Assembly (NCBI GenBank): GCA_049115815.1
Contig: JAGDZO010000004.1
Location: forward strand, 248,001 to 312,000
Origin: Marinoscillum sp049115815
Lineage (GTDB): Bacteria > Bacteroidota > Bacteroidia > Cytophagales > Cyclobacteriaceae
Direction: 5' to 3'
DNA length: 64,000 bases
Under the pieces are notes generated by a model. The model searched no databases, had not been told where the DNA came from, and saw only the letters and a list, made by a program, of their open reading frames with translations. A program made the translations under genes and the position numbers. Position 1 is the first letter of the stretch. Each line of letters begins with the position of its first letter. This document shows, in pieces, positions 9,349 to 18,612 of this stretch.

Positions 9349-10530
9349 TCGATTGAGCATGAAGAATATGAAAATTGAGATCAAGACAGAAACGCCTCCA
9401 GCTACTAGCCACCAAGTCTTGAAACCAAACTGATCTACCATATTGGTGCCCACCAAAGGTGCTAAGGCAAATGCGCTCGCAAATCCCATAGCATATAATC
9501 CCATGTAGGCTCCTTTGTTGGTTTTTCCACTTCTATTGACGGTAAAGGTGACCATGAAAGGCATGGCGAAAATCTCTGCAAAACTGATGAAGATGCAGGC
9601 CAAATAAAGTGACGCCACGTGATCAGATCCATATATGATCAAAAACGCAATGGCCATTAGCATGCCTCCAAAGGCAATGAGTTTGCGTGGAGCTATCCGA
9701 TCTCCAAGTTTGAAAACAATAACCATCTCAAACAAAAACACGATCAGTCCATTCAGCGCAAGCAACAACCCAATCTGAGTCTCTGGCAAGAGAAAAACTT
9801 GCCTATGATATATCGGCCAGGTAGTGAAAATCTGGAAGAATAGCAGTGCAAATAATATGACGAAACTGATGAATCCTAGAAAACCAATGTCCTTCCATGG
9901 TGATCTTTCCTTGTCGATAGGGGCTGTTTCAAGTTGTTCTCGCCCTTGTTTCTTGTAGAAATAAAGGAAAAAGATAATGGCCGCTCCAATACAAGTGACC
10001 GCATCTGCTAGAAATAACAATTGATAGGAAACAGCAGCCAACAAACCCCCAATAGCTGGCCCAAGTGAAAACCCCAGATTGATGGCCATCCTGTTGAGGC
10101 TGATTGCTCTGGTGACGTTTTCGGGTTTGGCATAAGAAGCCACTGCCAATTGATTGGCCGGACGAAGCATCTCGGAGACCAGACTCACAAAGAAGATAAA
10201 TATCGCCAAAGGATAGAATGTTGTAATTCGCGAAAGCATCAAAAACATCAATCCTCCTCCTGTCAGGCTGATTAATTGTACTTTGAAAGGACCAATCTTG
10301 TCCGTAAGCCAGCCGCCTAGTAATGAGCCACCAATGGCACCTATCCCGAACATGGTCATGATCCAGCCCGCTTCTACCAAAGAAAAGCCGAGTGAACTGA
10401 CCAGATAAACACTCAAAAAAGGAATGACCATTGTGCCACTCCTGTTGATAAGGATAACCAATGCGAGCATCCAGGCTGCAGGAGATAAACCTCCAAAAGC
10501 ACTCTTATACAGCTGGATGATTGACCCCAT
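9328..10530 (-). CDS. MFS transporter, 12 membrane segments
   Basis: A 400-residue major facilitator with twelve predicted helices and the motif-A-like loop after helix 2 (GGWLTDKIGPFKV). It resembles multidrug/efflux-type MFS proteins of the DHA1 kind, but no residue pattern fixes a substrate. Its ATG shares one base with the stop of the DUF4249 gene, so it belongs to the TonB receptor operon and could be the inner-membrane step for whatever that receptor imports, or an exporter of the same compound (for example a siderophore). Both are inferences from gene order. Confidence 0.85.
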   Translation of the reverse strand: MGSIIQLYKSAFGGLSPAAWMLALVILINRSGTMVIPFLSVYLVSSLGFSLVEAGWIMTMFGIGAIGGSLLGGWLTDKIGPFKVQLISLTGGGLMFLMLSRITTFYPLAIFIFFVSLVSEMLRPANQLAVASYAKPENVTRAISLNRMAINLGFSLGPAIGGLLAAVSYQLLFLADAVTCIGAAIIFFLYFYKKQGREQLETAPIDKERSPWKDIGFLGFISFVILFALLFFQIFTTWPIYHRQVFLLPETQIGLLLALNGLIVFLFEMVIVFKLGDRIAPRKLIAFGGMLMAIAFLIIYGSDHVASLYLACIFISFAEIFAMPFMVTFTVNRSGKTNKGAYMGLYAMGFASAFALAPLVGTNMVDQFGFKTWWLVAGGVSVLISIFIFFMLNRKPKLVT

Positions 10531-11465
10531 CAGTCGGGGATTCGATCTACGATGTTGTCTTCAGACATGGTGACTTCTAGAGAAGAGACTGATGCAACGC
10601 TAAAAAACCCAACCACTTCTACCTCTTCGTCATCCGAAATGATATTGGTAGGCACATTGGACAAAGGATTGGCAAATAGCTGAGCAAATCCAGGATTTCG
10701 GACTGTCTCATCTCTTACTCGCGTAAGGAAGAACCAGGCCTCATTGGTAATTGCATAGATTTCCACTTTCAATCGATCGCCAATTTCGTAGGGTGATGGC
10801 TGATCTGGTGCGTCATCAAATGGATTGACCGCTGTGCGAATCGGTTGGATAAAAGGGAGACTATCATTTTCATAACCGAATGAAAAACTGGCATCAAACG
10901 CTAGGTTCATTTGTTCTGGTTCGCTTAGTAGCGTGTCATTTTTATAAGCCTTGATCCAATAGGTATCACCCAAGCCATCTAAGTCACGAGACCAAAATTC
11001 ACCATAGTACCAATCTTCAGTGATAAAGGCATCCTTTTCGTTGTATTCAAATGTGATACTGTCAACCGGAGGCACATCATTCATGGTAGAGAAAGCATTG
11101 TAAGTGTTGCCTAAAGCTTCTATCTGCAGGGCATATGACTGCCCGATCTCACCAAATTTTTCTCCGCTAGGAGGAATCCATTCATAGACTCCATCAGCAT
11201 TCTCATCCGTGAAGTATAGGGTATCAACAAGGCTATTGTTGTCAAGTACACCTATGGCAACCTCCGCATTTAGTACAGGTGTTGGCGCGGTATTGTCAAA
11301 GTATGGCCTGGTGTAGGTCAAAACGATGCGCTGAGTGTCTGAGGTGTGGTTGAGCCATGCGTCTACTGTCATAATGGGCTCTGCATCCTTGAGAGGAATA
11401 TCCACTACATCGTCACATGAGTAGATTGATATGGCTATTGCGAAGGGAATAAGTAACTTTTTCAT
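10530..11465 (-). CDS. DUF4249 family lipoprotein
   Basis: A 311-residue lipoprotein with signal ending IYSC (Cys17) and the DUF4249 start pattern (DVVDIPLKDAEPIMTVDAWL, then an Ig-like stretch with aromatic DxxY repeats). DUF4249 proteins are regularly coded next to a TonB receptor with a CarboxypepD_reg-like domain and are thought to play a SusD-like surface role for it. The gene lies six bases after the receptor and one base ahead of the MFS gene. Function beyond partnership with the receptor is unknown. Confidence 0.85.
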   Translation of the reverse strand: MKKLLIPFAIAISIYSCDDVVDIPLKDAEPIMTVDAWLNHTSDTQRIVLTYTRPYFDNTAPTPVLNAEVAIGVLDNNSLVDTLYFTDENADGVYEWIPPSGEKFGEIGQSYALQIEALGNTYNAFSTMNDVPPVDSITFEYNEKDAFITEDWYYGEFWSRDLDGLGDTYWIKAYKNDTLLSEPEQMNLAFDASFSFGYENDSLPFIQPIRTAVNPFDDAPDQPSPYEIGDRLKVEIYAITNEAWFFLTRVRDETVRNPGFAQLFANPLSNVPTNIISDDEEVEVVGFFSVASVSSLEVTMSEDNIVDRIPD

Positions 11466-11471
11466 CGCGCT

Positions 11472-13844
11472 TTAAAATTTGAAGTTGTAAGAAACCGCAG
11501 GAACAAATGTTCCCAAAATAGACACTTGATTGGCTTGCGTAGTAGTCTCGGCCAAAGTGGTAAAATCATCCGTCTGAGCAAAGTAGATAGAGAATGGGTT
11601 GCGTCGAGCGTAAGCATTATACACGGTGAAGACCCAATAATCTTGTAATCTCTTTGGGGAGCCGTCTTTCTTGGTGTCCTTCATATACCAAGTGGCTGCT
11701 AGATCCAATCTGTGATAGTCTGGAATACGTCCGTTGTTTCTCCCCTCTACACCGGGGATGGTAAAGCCTTGCACTTCGTACCTGTAGGACGGGAGCGTAT
11801 ATGGTGTACCAGTGATGTAGGTGAAGTTGGTTGAAAATGACCATCGCTTGTTCAGGTCATAGTTGGTGGTGAGCTTGAAGTTGTGCGTTTGATCAAATCT
11901 CGTAGGGTACCAGTTGCCATCGTTGATTCCTTCTACCTGTAGTTCGGTTTTAGCAAGTGTATAGCTGATCCAACCGTTGAGTTTACCTGTATTCTTTCGA
12001 GCGTAAAGCTCAAGTCCATATGCCCGACCTTGCCCAGAGAGTAGGTCTCCCTCGAGGTATCTATTGATCAAAATCTCAGCACCATCTATGTAGTCCACTT
12101 GATTTTGCATGGTCTTGTAATACACCTCGGCGGAAGTCTCCCATTTGTTGTTGAAGAAGTTTTTGAATACTCCCAAGGCCACTTGATCCGCCAGTTGTGG
12201 TTTGATATTGTTGCTGCTGGATGTCCAAACATCTGTAGGGAGCGAAGCTGTGGTGTTAGATACCAGATGAATGTACTGAGACATTCTATTGTAGCTCGCT
12301 TTGATGGATGTAGATGGGTCTAAGCTGTATTTAAGTGAAAATCTTGGCTCCAAGTTGTAATAGGTTTGAATGGATTCCCAGTTGTCCGCCATAGCTTCGC
12401 TGGCTACCGTTCTTCTATCTCCCGGATTTGCTGGTTCATTGTATTCGAAATAAGCTCCTGAACCCAAGTATTGATAGGCAGAGAGTCTCAGACCGTACTG
12501 TAAAGTGAGTCTGTCGTTTACTTTTTGATTGTTGCCTATGTAGACAGCTGTCTCCAGGCTTTTTCGCTCATCTAAGCTCAGGTCACTTTCTTCACCTATA
12601 CTCACACCCACCACCTCAGCAGGCTTGAATCGATAGAGTATGGCTTCCCCACCGAAAGAAAGTTCATTGTTGGTATTGATAAAATAAGAAAACTGCTCTT
12701 TGAAATTGTAGGTGAATATGCGTGATGACCAACTGAACGAGTCATCTTCAGTCTCTCCCACTTTGAAGGAGTAATCATAATCACTCACAAAAAACGTGGT
12801 GTTGGAGAAAATTCGATCATTGAAAAGGTGATTCCACCGAAGAGTGGCGGTCTTATTTCCCCAATCAAATCCTTGATTGGCGTCAAAAGCAAAATCATCA
12901 CGACCTAGATAACCAGATAGATAAATACGGTCTTTCTCAGATACGTAATAGTTGGTTTTGAAGGTCAGGTCATAGAAATAAAGTCCAATACCATCCAGGT
13001 CGTTTTGCTTCAGGAAGGGCTGAGCCAATACGTCTATATATGATCTTCTTCCTGCCAGAATAAAGGATGATTTCTCTTTGACTAATGGGCCCTCCACAGC
13101 AAACCGGCTAAAGATGGAGCCAATTCCACCGTTGAGTTCATATTGCTTGATATTTCCTTCCTTCATCCTCACATCAAGAATTGACGAAAGTCTACCACCA
13201 TATTCAGCAGGAATCCCGCCTTTGTATAGCTTGACGTCCTTGACTGCATCAGGGTTGAACACTGAGAAAAAGCCAAACATATGAGAGGAATTGTAAACAG
13301 GTGCTTCATCCAACAGTATCAAGTTTTGGCCAACACTACCTCCCCGCACATTGAAACCCGAAGCGCCTTCACCTACGGTTGTGACACCTGGTAAGAGCTG
13401 AAGACTTTTCACCACATCTACTTCACCGAGAAAAGCGGGCACCTTTTTGATGGACTTAATATCCAACTCAGCAGTACTCATTTCAATGTCTGAAACATTG
13501 GCATCTTCCGCCTTGGCGGAAATTACCACAGCTTCTAGTTCTTGATCTGCAGATGGCAATTCGATATCTAACCTAACATTGTCGCTAAGATCTACTTCCT
13601 GGTCTATGGTTTGATAACCAATGTATCTATAACTGACCGTGTATTTGCCCGGAGGCACAGTGATGGAGTAGAATCCGTAGTAGTTGGTGACGTTACCGCT
13701 ACCCAGCTCCGTGAGGAGTACGGTGGCTCCTATCAGGGTCTCGCCATTGGATGCGTCCTTTACATATCCACTAATCGTATATTTTTCTTGAGCGTTGGCA
13801 ACTAGCGTGGCAATCAGCAAAATTGCCGTGAGGAGATTCTTCAT
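11472..13844 (-). CDS. TonB-dependent receptor with CarboxypepD_reg-like domain
   Basis: A 790-residue outer-membrane receptor. Signal peptide to about residue 18 (ANAQ), carboxypeptidase-regulatory-like domain about 20-110 (YTISGYVKDASNGETLIGATV), plug domain with FLGEVDVVKSLQLLPGV and GFNVRGGSVGQNLILLDEAP, then the barrel ending in a terminal Phe (SYNFKF). Size and plug motifs are those of the DUF4249-paired receptors rather than SusC. It is the first gene of a three-gene leftward operon with DUF4249 and an MFS transporter. No Fur-like box could be recognised in the roughly 170 bases upstream. Confidence 0.92.
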   Translation of the reverse strand: MKNLLTAILLIATLVANAQEKYTISGYVKDASNGETLIGATVLLTELGSGNVTNYYGFYSITVPPGKYTVSYRYIGYQTIDQEVDLSDNVRLDIELPSADQELEAVVISAKAEDANVSDIEMSTAELDIKSIKKVPAFLGEVDVVKSLQLLPGVTTVGEGASGFNVRGGSVGQNLILLDEAPVYNSSHMFGFFSVFNPDAVKDVKLYKGGIPAEYGGRLSSILDVRMKEGNIKQYELNGGIGSIFSRFAVEGPLVKEKSSFILAGRRSYIDVLAQPFLKQNDLDGIGLYFYDLTFKTNYYVSEKDRIYLSGYLGRDDFAFDANQGFDWGNKTATLRWNHLFNDRIFSNTTFFVSDYDYSFKVGETEDDSFSWSSRIFTYNFKEQFSYFINTNNELSFGGEAILYRFKPAEVVGVSIGEESDLSLDERKSLETAVYIGNNQKVNDRLTLQYGLRLSAYQYLGSGAYFEYNEPANPGDRRTVASEAMADNWESIQTYYNLEPRFSLKYSLDPSTSIKASYNRMSQYIHLVSNTTASLPTDVWTSSSNNIKPQLADQVALGVFKNFFNNKWETSAEVYYKTMQNQVDYIDGAEILINRYLEGDLLSGQGRAYGLELYARKNTGKLNGWISYTLAKTELQVEGINDGNWYPTRFDQTHNFKLTTNYDLNKRWSFSTNFTYITGTPYTLPSYRYEVQGFTIPGVEGRNNGRIPDYHRLDLAATWYMKDTKKDGSPKRLQDYWVFTVYNAYARRNPFSIYFAQTDDFTTLAETTTQANQVSILGTFVPAVSYNFKF

Positions 13845-14013
13845 TTGGTGATGTTGATCTTAAAAAAATTGGCGGCTTTAGTATTCATTGTTAGGTGCTT
13901 AACACTTAATGATGCCTACTGTTTTCTGTATAGCCTAAAACACAGACGAGAATACTTCCTAAGGGTTCATAAAGAATGAAGAAAAGTTGCCATGGAAGAC
14001 AAATAAATTCAGA

Positions 14014-16614
14014 TTATTCGCTTCTTAGGTTCTCTACCGGGTTGACATTGATTGCCTTGCGCAGTTGGCCAATGATGGTGGCAGTAAGAGTAACTAGCAT
14101 GATCAATATTGACAAGATAAAGGGTAGCGAACCCGTTTCTTTTGGGTTAAAATAGACGCTTTGTATCATAGTATCTATGAGTAAGTACCCCAAAGGCCCT
14201 CCGATGAAGAAGCTAATAAAGATGATCCAAATGTATTGTTTGGCAGCAATTCCGATAATGTGAGGAACATCCGCACCGAGGATTTTTCTCATGCTAAACT
14301 CCTTCACTCTACTCTGAATATTGAAAGTAATCAACCCAAATAATCCCATGCATGCCAGTATCACAGCTATCACGGAGATGATAAGAATAATGATGATATT
14401 GCCATCGAGTTCTTGGTAGAGAGGATCAAAGGCATTGGCCTGCACAATACTGTTGTATGGATCATTCGGAACAAGCTCTTGCCATTTGGTTTTGAGTGAT
14501 ACATCCAGTGCAGCTATATTTCCTGGAGTGGTCTTGAAAACAGCATACTGATACGTCGATTTTGGGGAAACCTTAAGTACCACCGGGAGCATTTTTTCGT
14601 AAGCAAAGTAAATACTGTATTGAAAGTCTTTCACCATGCCCACGACCTGATATTTAGCCCCATCTATGGTCAATTCCTGACCGATGGCCGTGCTCCAATG
14701 CATCTTCTCAACAAAACGTTGATTGACCAAAATTTCATTATTTTCCTCAGAGGTTAGGTTTGGATTGAGCTTGTTGCCTTCCACCACCTCTATTTTCATC
14801 AGCTCAGTATATTCTGGGTGCACGCTCATGACTAAAGTCCTGACATCCACATCCAGATGTTTTACCGGGATTATATCAAACGATTCGCATACATGACCTT
14901 GCGTCCCAATTACTTGATCCACCAAAGGACTGTTTTTGGCAAAATTTTCTATTTCCGTAAACGTCTCTGGCTCATCAAGCTCTAGCACTAGAATCCCTTC
15001 GGGATCATAGCCGATAGACGAATTTTTATAATGAATCGCATTGTCTGTAAATATGAAACAACCAACCACAGTCACAAAAGCAAGGATGAGCTGAAACACC
15101 AACAACACCTTGCTGAATAAGCTCTTTGAACCAAATCGAGTGGTGCCTTTGAAAATGGCGACTGGCTGAAATCTCGAAACATAAAGGGCAGGATATAAAC
15201 TTGATATCAGCCCAACCAATATGAGCACTCCAAGATAAAACCCGATAGTGGCAGGAAGTGATGAGAAATGAAACGGAACCGTAAACGGCAGCATAGAATT
15301 GAGCCCGGGCATAAAGAAGAAATATCCGAGCAAACTACCAAACAATAAAGCCAAACTGATTTGGATGAGGTTTTCGACCAAAAACTGGATAACAATAGAC
15401 ATGCGGTTTCCCCCCACTACTTTTCTCAGGGCTATTTCTTTCAACCTTTTGGTAGAAGCCGCTATCGAAATATTCATATAGTTGAAGCACGCAAGGATCG
15501 TGAGCAGAATGGCCACAATCCCCAGCGCTACCTGTCCTGCAGGGTGCGAACCACCCATGATGGCTCCTCGTATTTCATACCCTTGTTGTGCTACTGTCTC
15601 TAGTGAGACTAGTTCGAAGCGCTCTATCTGCCATTCTGGGTCGAAACTATTTTGGACAGACACATATTGGTTCATTTGATCCTCTATTAACTGTGGATCA
15701 GTCTGATCTTGCAATACAGCAAATGTGGCATCTGTGAAGTATGACCAGTCAAGGTTGTCTCGTAGACCCAGTGTCATAAAGTTGTCGATGGGCAATATGA
15801 AATTGAATCTGATACTGGAGTTGTAAGGGTATTTTTCCAGCACCGTACCTACGGTATAAGACCGGACTATGCCGTTTCCGAAGCTTAGCGTGAGCGTCTG
15901 ACCTACCGGCTCTTCATGGTCAAAATATTTCTCTGCCATGTTGTAGGAGATCACCAATTGCTGTCTGTTCTTTAAAGCTTCAGAATTGCCATTTAGCAAA
16001 GGGAAATCAAGGGCGCTGAGCAAGGCAGGGTCTGCAAACACAATCGATTCATTGAAGACTTTATTCCCGTATTTCACATTGGCAGACTGAAATTCTATAC
16101 GAAAAATATCAGCCACTTGACTCAGGTCTGACTTCATCGCCGGGCCTAGGGCTATGGGGCTATCTCCCCATCGATCGAGATTTTCGCCAGTGTTTACATG
16201 GTTGACGATCTGATAGATGTTGTTGGCGTTGCTATGGTAATTGTCCAAACTGCGCTGCATGTCTATGAACAAGAACAGCGTGATCAAGCAACCCAAGGCA
16301 AGGGCAAGACCTCCTATATTCACACTTGAGGTGACCCAGTACCGGGCCATATTTCTAAATCCGATTTTGAAATAATTCTTTAGCATAGCCAATGGATTTG
16401 ATTGGTAGGAATTTGAATTTGATTTTTTGATGTTACTCCAGCGGCAAAACCTGATGATGTCCCAAACGAACCTTCGTTTGGCTTTCGCAATACTCGAAGT
16501 TTTGATTCTCCTATCAAAGAGCTCATAGATGTCTCCTTCTATCTCTTCTAGCAGGTCTGGGTGGCAGTACCAATGCAGAAACCTCAAAGCCCATTTAGGA
16601 GGATTGTTATTCAT
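14014..16614 (-). CDS. FtsX/MacB-type ABC permease with N-terminal prefix domain (cassette 1)
   Basis: An 866-residue permease. An amphipathic N-terminal prefix domain (PPKWALRFLHWYCHPDLLEE, residues 5-75) matches the 'permease prefix domain 2' of Cytophagales transporters, followed by a first TM, a MacB-like periplasmic domain, three TMs (about 375-480), a second periplasmic domain and three C-terminal TMs ending in NPVENLRSE. Two FtsX domains are therefore fused in one chain. No ATPase gene is nearby, so it must borrow one or act as a signalling or stress protein. The start overlaps the padR stop by four bases. A close paralogue lies at 55906-58590. Confidence 0.88.
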   Translation of the reverse strand: MNNNPPKWALRFLHWYCHPDLLEEIEGDIYELFDRRIKTSSIAKAKRRFVWDIIRFCRWSNIKKSNSNSYQSNPLAMLKNYFKIGFRNMARYWVTSSVNIGGLALALGCLITLFLFIDMQRSLDNYHSNANNIYQIVNHVNTGENLDRWGDSPIALGPAMKSDLSQVADIFRIEFQSANVKYGNKVFNESIVFADPALLSALDFPLLNGNSEALKNRQQLVISYNMAEKYFDHEEPVGQTLTLSFGNGIVRSYTVGTVLEKYPYNSSIRFNFILPIDNFMTLGLRDNLDWSYFTDATFAVLQDQTDPQLIEDQMNQYVSVQNSFDPEWQIERFELVSLETVAQQGYEIRGAIMGGSHPAGQVALGIVAILLTILACFNYMNISIAASTKRLKEIALRKVVGGNRMSIVIQFLVENLIQISLALLFGSLLGYFFFMPGLNSMLPFTVPFHFSSLPATIGFYLGVLILVGLISSLYPALYVSRFQPVAIFKGTTRFGSKSLFSKVLLVFQLILAFVTVVGCFIFTDNAIHYKNSSIGYDPEGILVLELDEPETFTEIENFAKNSPLVDQVIGTQGHVCESFDIIPVKHLDVDVRTLVMSVHPEYTELMKIEVVEGNKLNPNLTSEENNEILVNQRFVEKMHWSTAIGQELTIDGAKYQVVGMVKDFQYSIYFAYEKMLPVVLKVSPKSTYQYAVFKTTPGNIAALDVSLKTKWQELVPNDPYNSIVQANAFDPLYQELDGNIIIILIISVIAVILACMGLFGLITFNIQSRVKEFSMRKILGADVPHIIGIAAKQYIWIIFISFFIGGPLGYLLIDTMIQSVYFNPKETGSLPFILSILIMLVTLTATIIGQLRKAINVNPVENLRSE

Positions 16615-16952
16615 GAACCTACATATTTGAATATCATGTCCGGAATGCTTTTATAAAGCTCTATTCTATAGCTCATCGAGTGGTCAAGTACCTTTTTGCC
16701 TTCTTGAGTTAGTAGAAAAAATCGTTTTCTTCTTCCGCCTCGCTCTTGCGTAGCACCACCCATTTCAGACTTTAAGTAGCCTTTGTTCTCGAGTCTCTTG
16801 AGTACGGCATGGACAGCACTCACATTCATCACTCGCCCGGTACGGGACTCGATCTCATCCAAAATAGAAACTCCATAAGCATCATTTTGGAGAGACCCCA
16901 CTGTCAATAAAGCCAGCTCTTCTAGTTCTCCTAAGTGTTCTCCTTTGCTCAT
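16611..16952 (-). CDS. PadR family transcriptional regulator (cassette 1)
   Basis: A 113-residue winged-helix repressor: GELEELALLTVGSLQNDAYGVSILDEIE at the start, recognition region SAVHAVLKRLENKGYL, and the signature GGATQERGGRRKRFF in the wing. PadR proteins usually repress their own promoter and the transporter downstream. It overlaps the permease gene by four bases, so regulator and permease are one unit. The start at 16952 follows an AT-rich leader that contains the operator-like motifs annotated separately. The paralogue at 58587-58925 is very similar. Confidence 0.92.
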   Translation of the reverse strand: MSKGEHLGELEELALLTVGSLQNDAYGVSILDEIESRTGRVMNVSAVHAVLKRLENKGYLKSEMGGATQERGGRRKRFFLLTQEGKKVLDHSMSYRIELYKSIPDMIFKYVGS

Positions 16953-16970
16953 TTTTCACATTTGATTTGT

Positions 16971-17019
16971 TATACAAACGTGAAGGTAATTAATTAGTTC
17001 TATTTTTGTATAACTAATT
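16971..17019 (-). promoter_or_regulatory. probable PadR operator region, cassette 1
   Basis: Ahead of padR two motifs recur that are also found ahead of the second padR: TATACAAACGTGAAG (16971-16985) and TTTTGTATAACTAATT (17004-17019), spaced about 33 bases. The second forms a dyad with AATTAGTT at 16992-16999. Position and conservation between the two cassettes suggest autoregulatory operator sites. Confidence 0.5.
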
Positions 17020-17065
17020 CTTCAAGGAAATAATTAATGCCATTTTTTCAATAAGAAAGGAGGTA

Positions 17066-18037
17066 CTATTTCTTCGTTTTCAGATCAGCCATGATCATAT
17101 CGGCATGTACACGGGAGTTTTCTATAAACCAAGCATTGGTTTTGAGGCCACCACAGATTACTCCGGCTAGGTATATACCAGGTACATTGGTTTCCATAGT
17201 CTGCTCGTCGTAGTTAGGGGTCAGATACTCATCTGATCCTATCTCCACGCCGATGCTCCGCAGGAATGTAAAATCAGGTTGATAACCCGTCATTGCAAGT
17301 ACAAAATCATTTTCCAGGGTGATTTCACCCTCTGGAGTTCGCACAGTCAAATGATCTTCTTCGATCTTGGTGATTTGTGATTTGAAATGTGCCTTGATCG
17401 ACCCTTCTTTGATTCGATTGTCGATATCAGGTCTTACCCAATATTTGACACGAGGATTGATTTCTTCTTCTCGTATGATCATTGTGACCTCTTTGGCACC
17501 CTTTCGGAACGTCTCTAGCGCCACATCCACGCTCGAATTAGCTGCACCTACCACTGCCACTTTCATATCAAAATAAGGATGAGCCTCACTGTAATAATGC
17601 TTGACCTTCGGAAGCTCCTCACCGGGCACATTCAACAGAAAAGGCAAGTCATAAAACCCAGTAGCAATGATCACCTTCTTGGCGAAATACTCGCCTTTAC
17701 TCGATTTGATACTAAAACCACCACCATCAGCTTTTACAGATTCTATGGTTTCATAGAGTTTGGTGTTGAGCTTTCTGCTCATGGTCACCCTTCGGTAATA
17801 CTCCAGCGCCTCTGCTCTTGTCGGTTTTGGATTGTGAGAAATGAAGGGAATATCTCCTATCTCCAGCCTGTCACTCGTAGAGAAGAAGGTCATGTTTTGA
17901 GGGTAATTGTATAGGGAATTGACGAGGCATCCCTTGTCCACTATCACATGACTAAATCCTTCGTTTTGAGCTGCTATGCCACAGGCAAGACCTATTGGGC
18001 CTGCTCCGATTATGAATATGTCAATTTCTTCAGTCAT
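17066..18037 (-). CDS. ypdA: YpdA-type bacillithiol disulfide reductase
   Basis: A 323-residue flavoprotein of the YpdA/Bdr family, which reduces oxidised bacillithiol with NADPH. It shows the FAD loop IIGAGPIGLACG (9-20), the NADPH loop VAVVGAANSSVD and a C-terminal FAD segment with GIYLAGVI. The redox CxxC of thioredoxin reductases is absent; the N-terminal Cys in DKGCLVNS corresponds to the conserved single Cys of YpdA. It overlaps the 5-formyl-THF cyclo-ligase gene by four bases and lies in the same operon as bshC, which supports the bacillithiol role. Confidence 0.9.
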   Translation of the reverse strand: MTEEIDIFIIGAGPIGLACGIAAQNEGFSHVIVDKGCLVNSLYNYPQNMTFFSTSDRLEIGDIPFISHNPKPTRAEALEYYRRVTMSRKLNTKLYETIESVKADGGGFSIKSSKGEYFAKKVIIATGFYDLPFLLNVPGEELPKVKHYYSEAHPYFDMKVAVVGAANSSVDVALETFRKGAKEVTMIIREEEINPRVKYWVRPDIDNRIKEGSIKAHFKSQITKIEEDHLTVRTPEGEITLENDFVLAMTGYQPDFTFLRSIGVEIGSDEYLTPNYDEQTMETNVPGIYLAGVICGGLKTNAWFIENSRVHADMIMADLKTKK

Positions 18038-18612
18038 CCTTTACAATCAATAATTTCAAATGGTGTAATGATATGTTTTACAGGCACATCCTGCACTTCT
18101 GCAAATGGAAAAGCATCAAATGTCGGGCACAAGTTTAGGCCAACTTTGATAACATCCGGTCTCATATCGGGCAATAATCGGTCATAATATCCTTTACCGT
18201 ATCCTACTCGGTTTCCCAAACTATCCACTGCCAGCAATGGAATAAAAACCAAATCGACTTTCTGCAAATCTGCAGTTTCTCCATCCACAGGTGTAGGTAT
18301 GCCAAACCGATCATTCTCGAATTGAAGAATTTCGGTGTAGAGAAAATGACTCATGGTTTCCGTTTCAAAATCTGTAGAAGAGACCACCGGCTGGATACCT
18401 CGTTCCACCAACCTTTCAATAATAGGCCATGTGTCAGGTTCGCGGTTGGCGACTATGGGTAAAAAACAATGAACAAAAGCTGGTTGAGTCCTATCAATGA
18501 AATCATCTGCATTAACGCATAAAAGCTTGTTTCTCTGCGCATAGGTCCGCTCATCGAGCAGGCGCCTATTTCGCAATACGGCTTTTCTGATATGCTGCTT
18601 GCCAGAGGCCAT
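18034..18612 (-). CDS. 5-formyltetrahydrofolate cyclo-ligase
   Basis: A 192-residue enzyme that converts 5-formyl-THF to 5,10-methenyl-THF with ATP. The N-terminal KAVLRNRRLLDERTY and the C-terminal signature NRVGYGKGYYDRLLP (the nucleotide/folate-binding loop) are clear, and length is normal for the family. It sits between bshC (one-base overlap) and ypdA (four-base overlap), an arrangement that makes all three translationally coupled. The link to bacillithiol is positional only. Confidence 0.92.
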   Translation of the reverse strand: MASGKQHIRKAVLRNRRLLDERTYAQRNKLLCVNADDFIDRTQPAFVHCFLPIVANREPDTWPIIERLVERGIQPVVSSTDFETETMSHFLYTEILQFENDRFGIPTPVDGETADLQKVDLVFIPLLAVDSLGNRVGYGKGYYDRLLPDMRPDVIKVGLNLCPTFDAFPFAEVQDVPVKHIITPFEIIDCKG

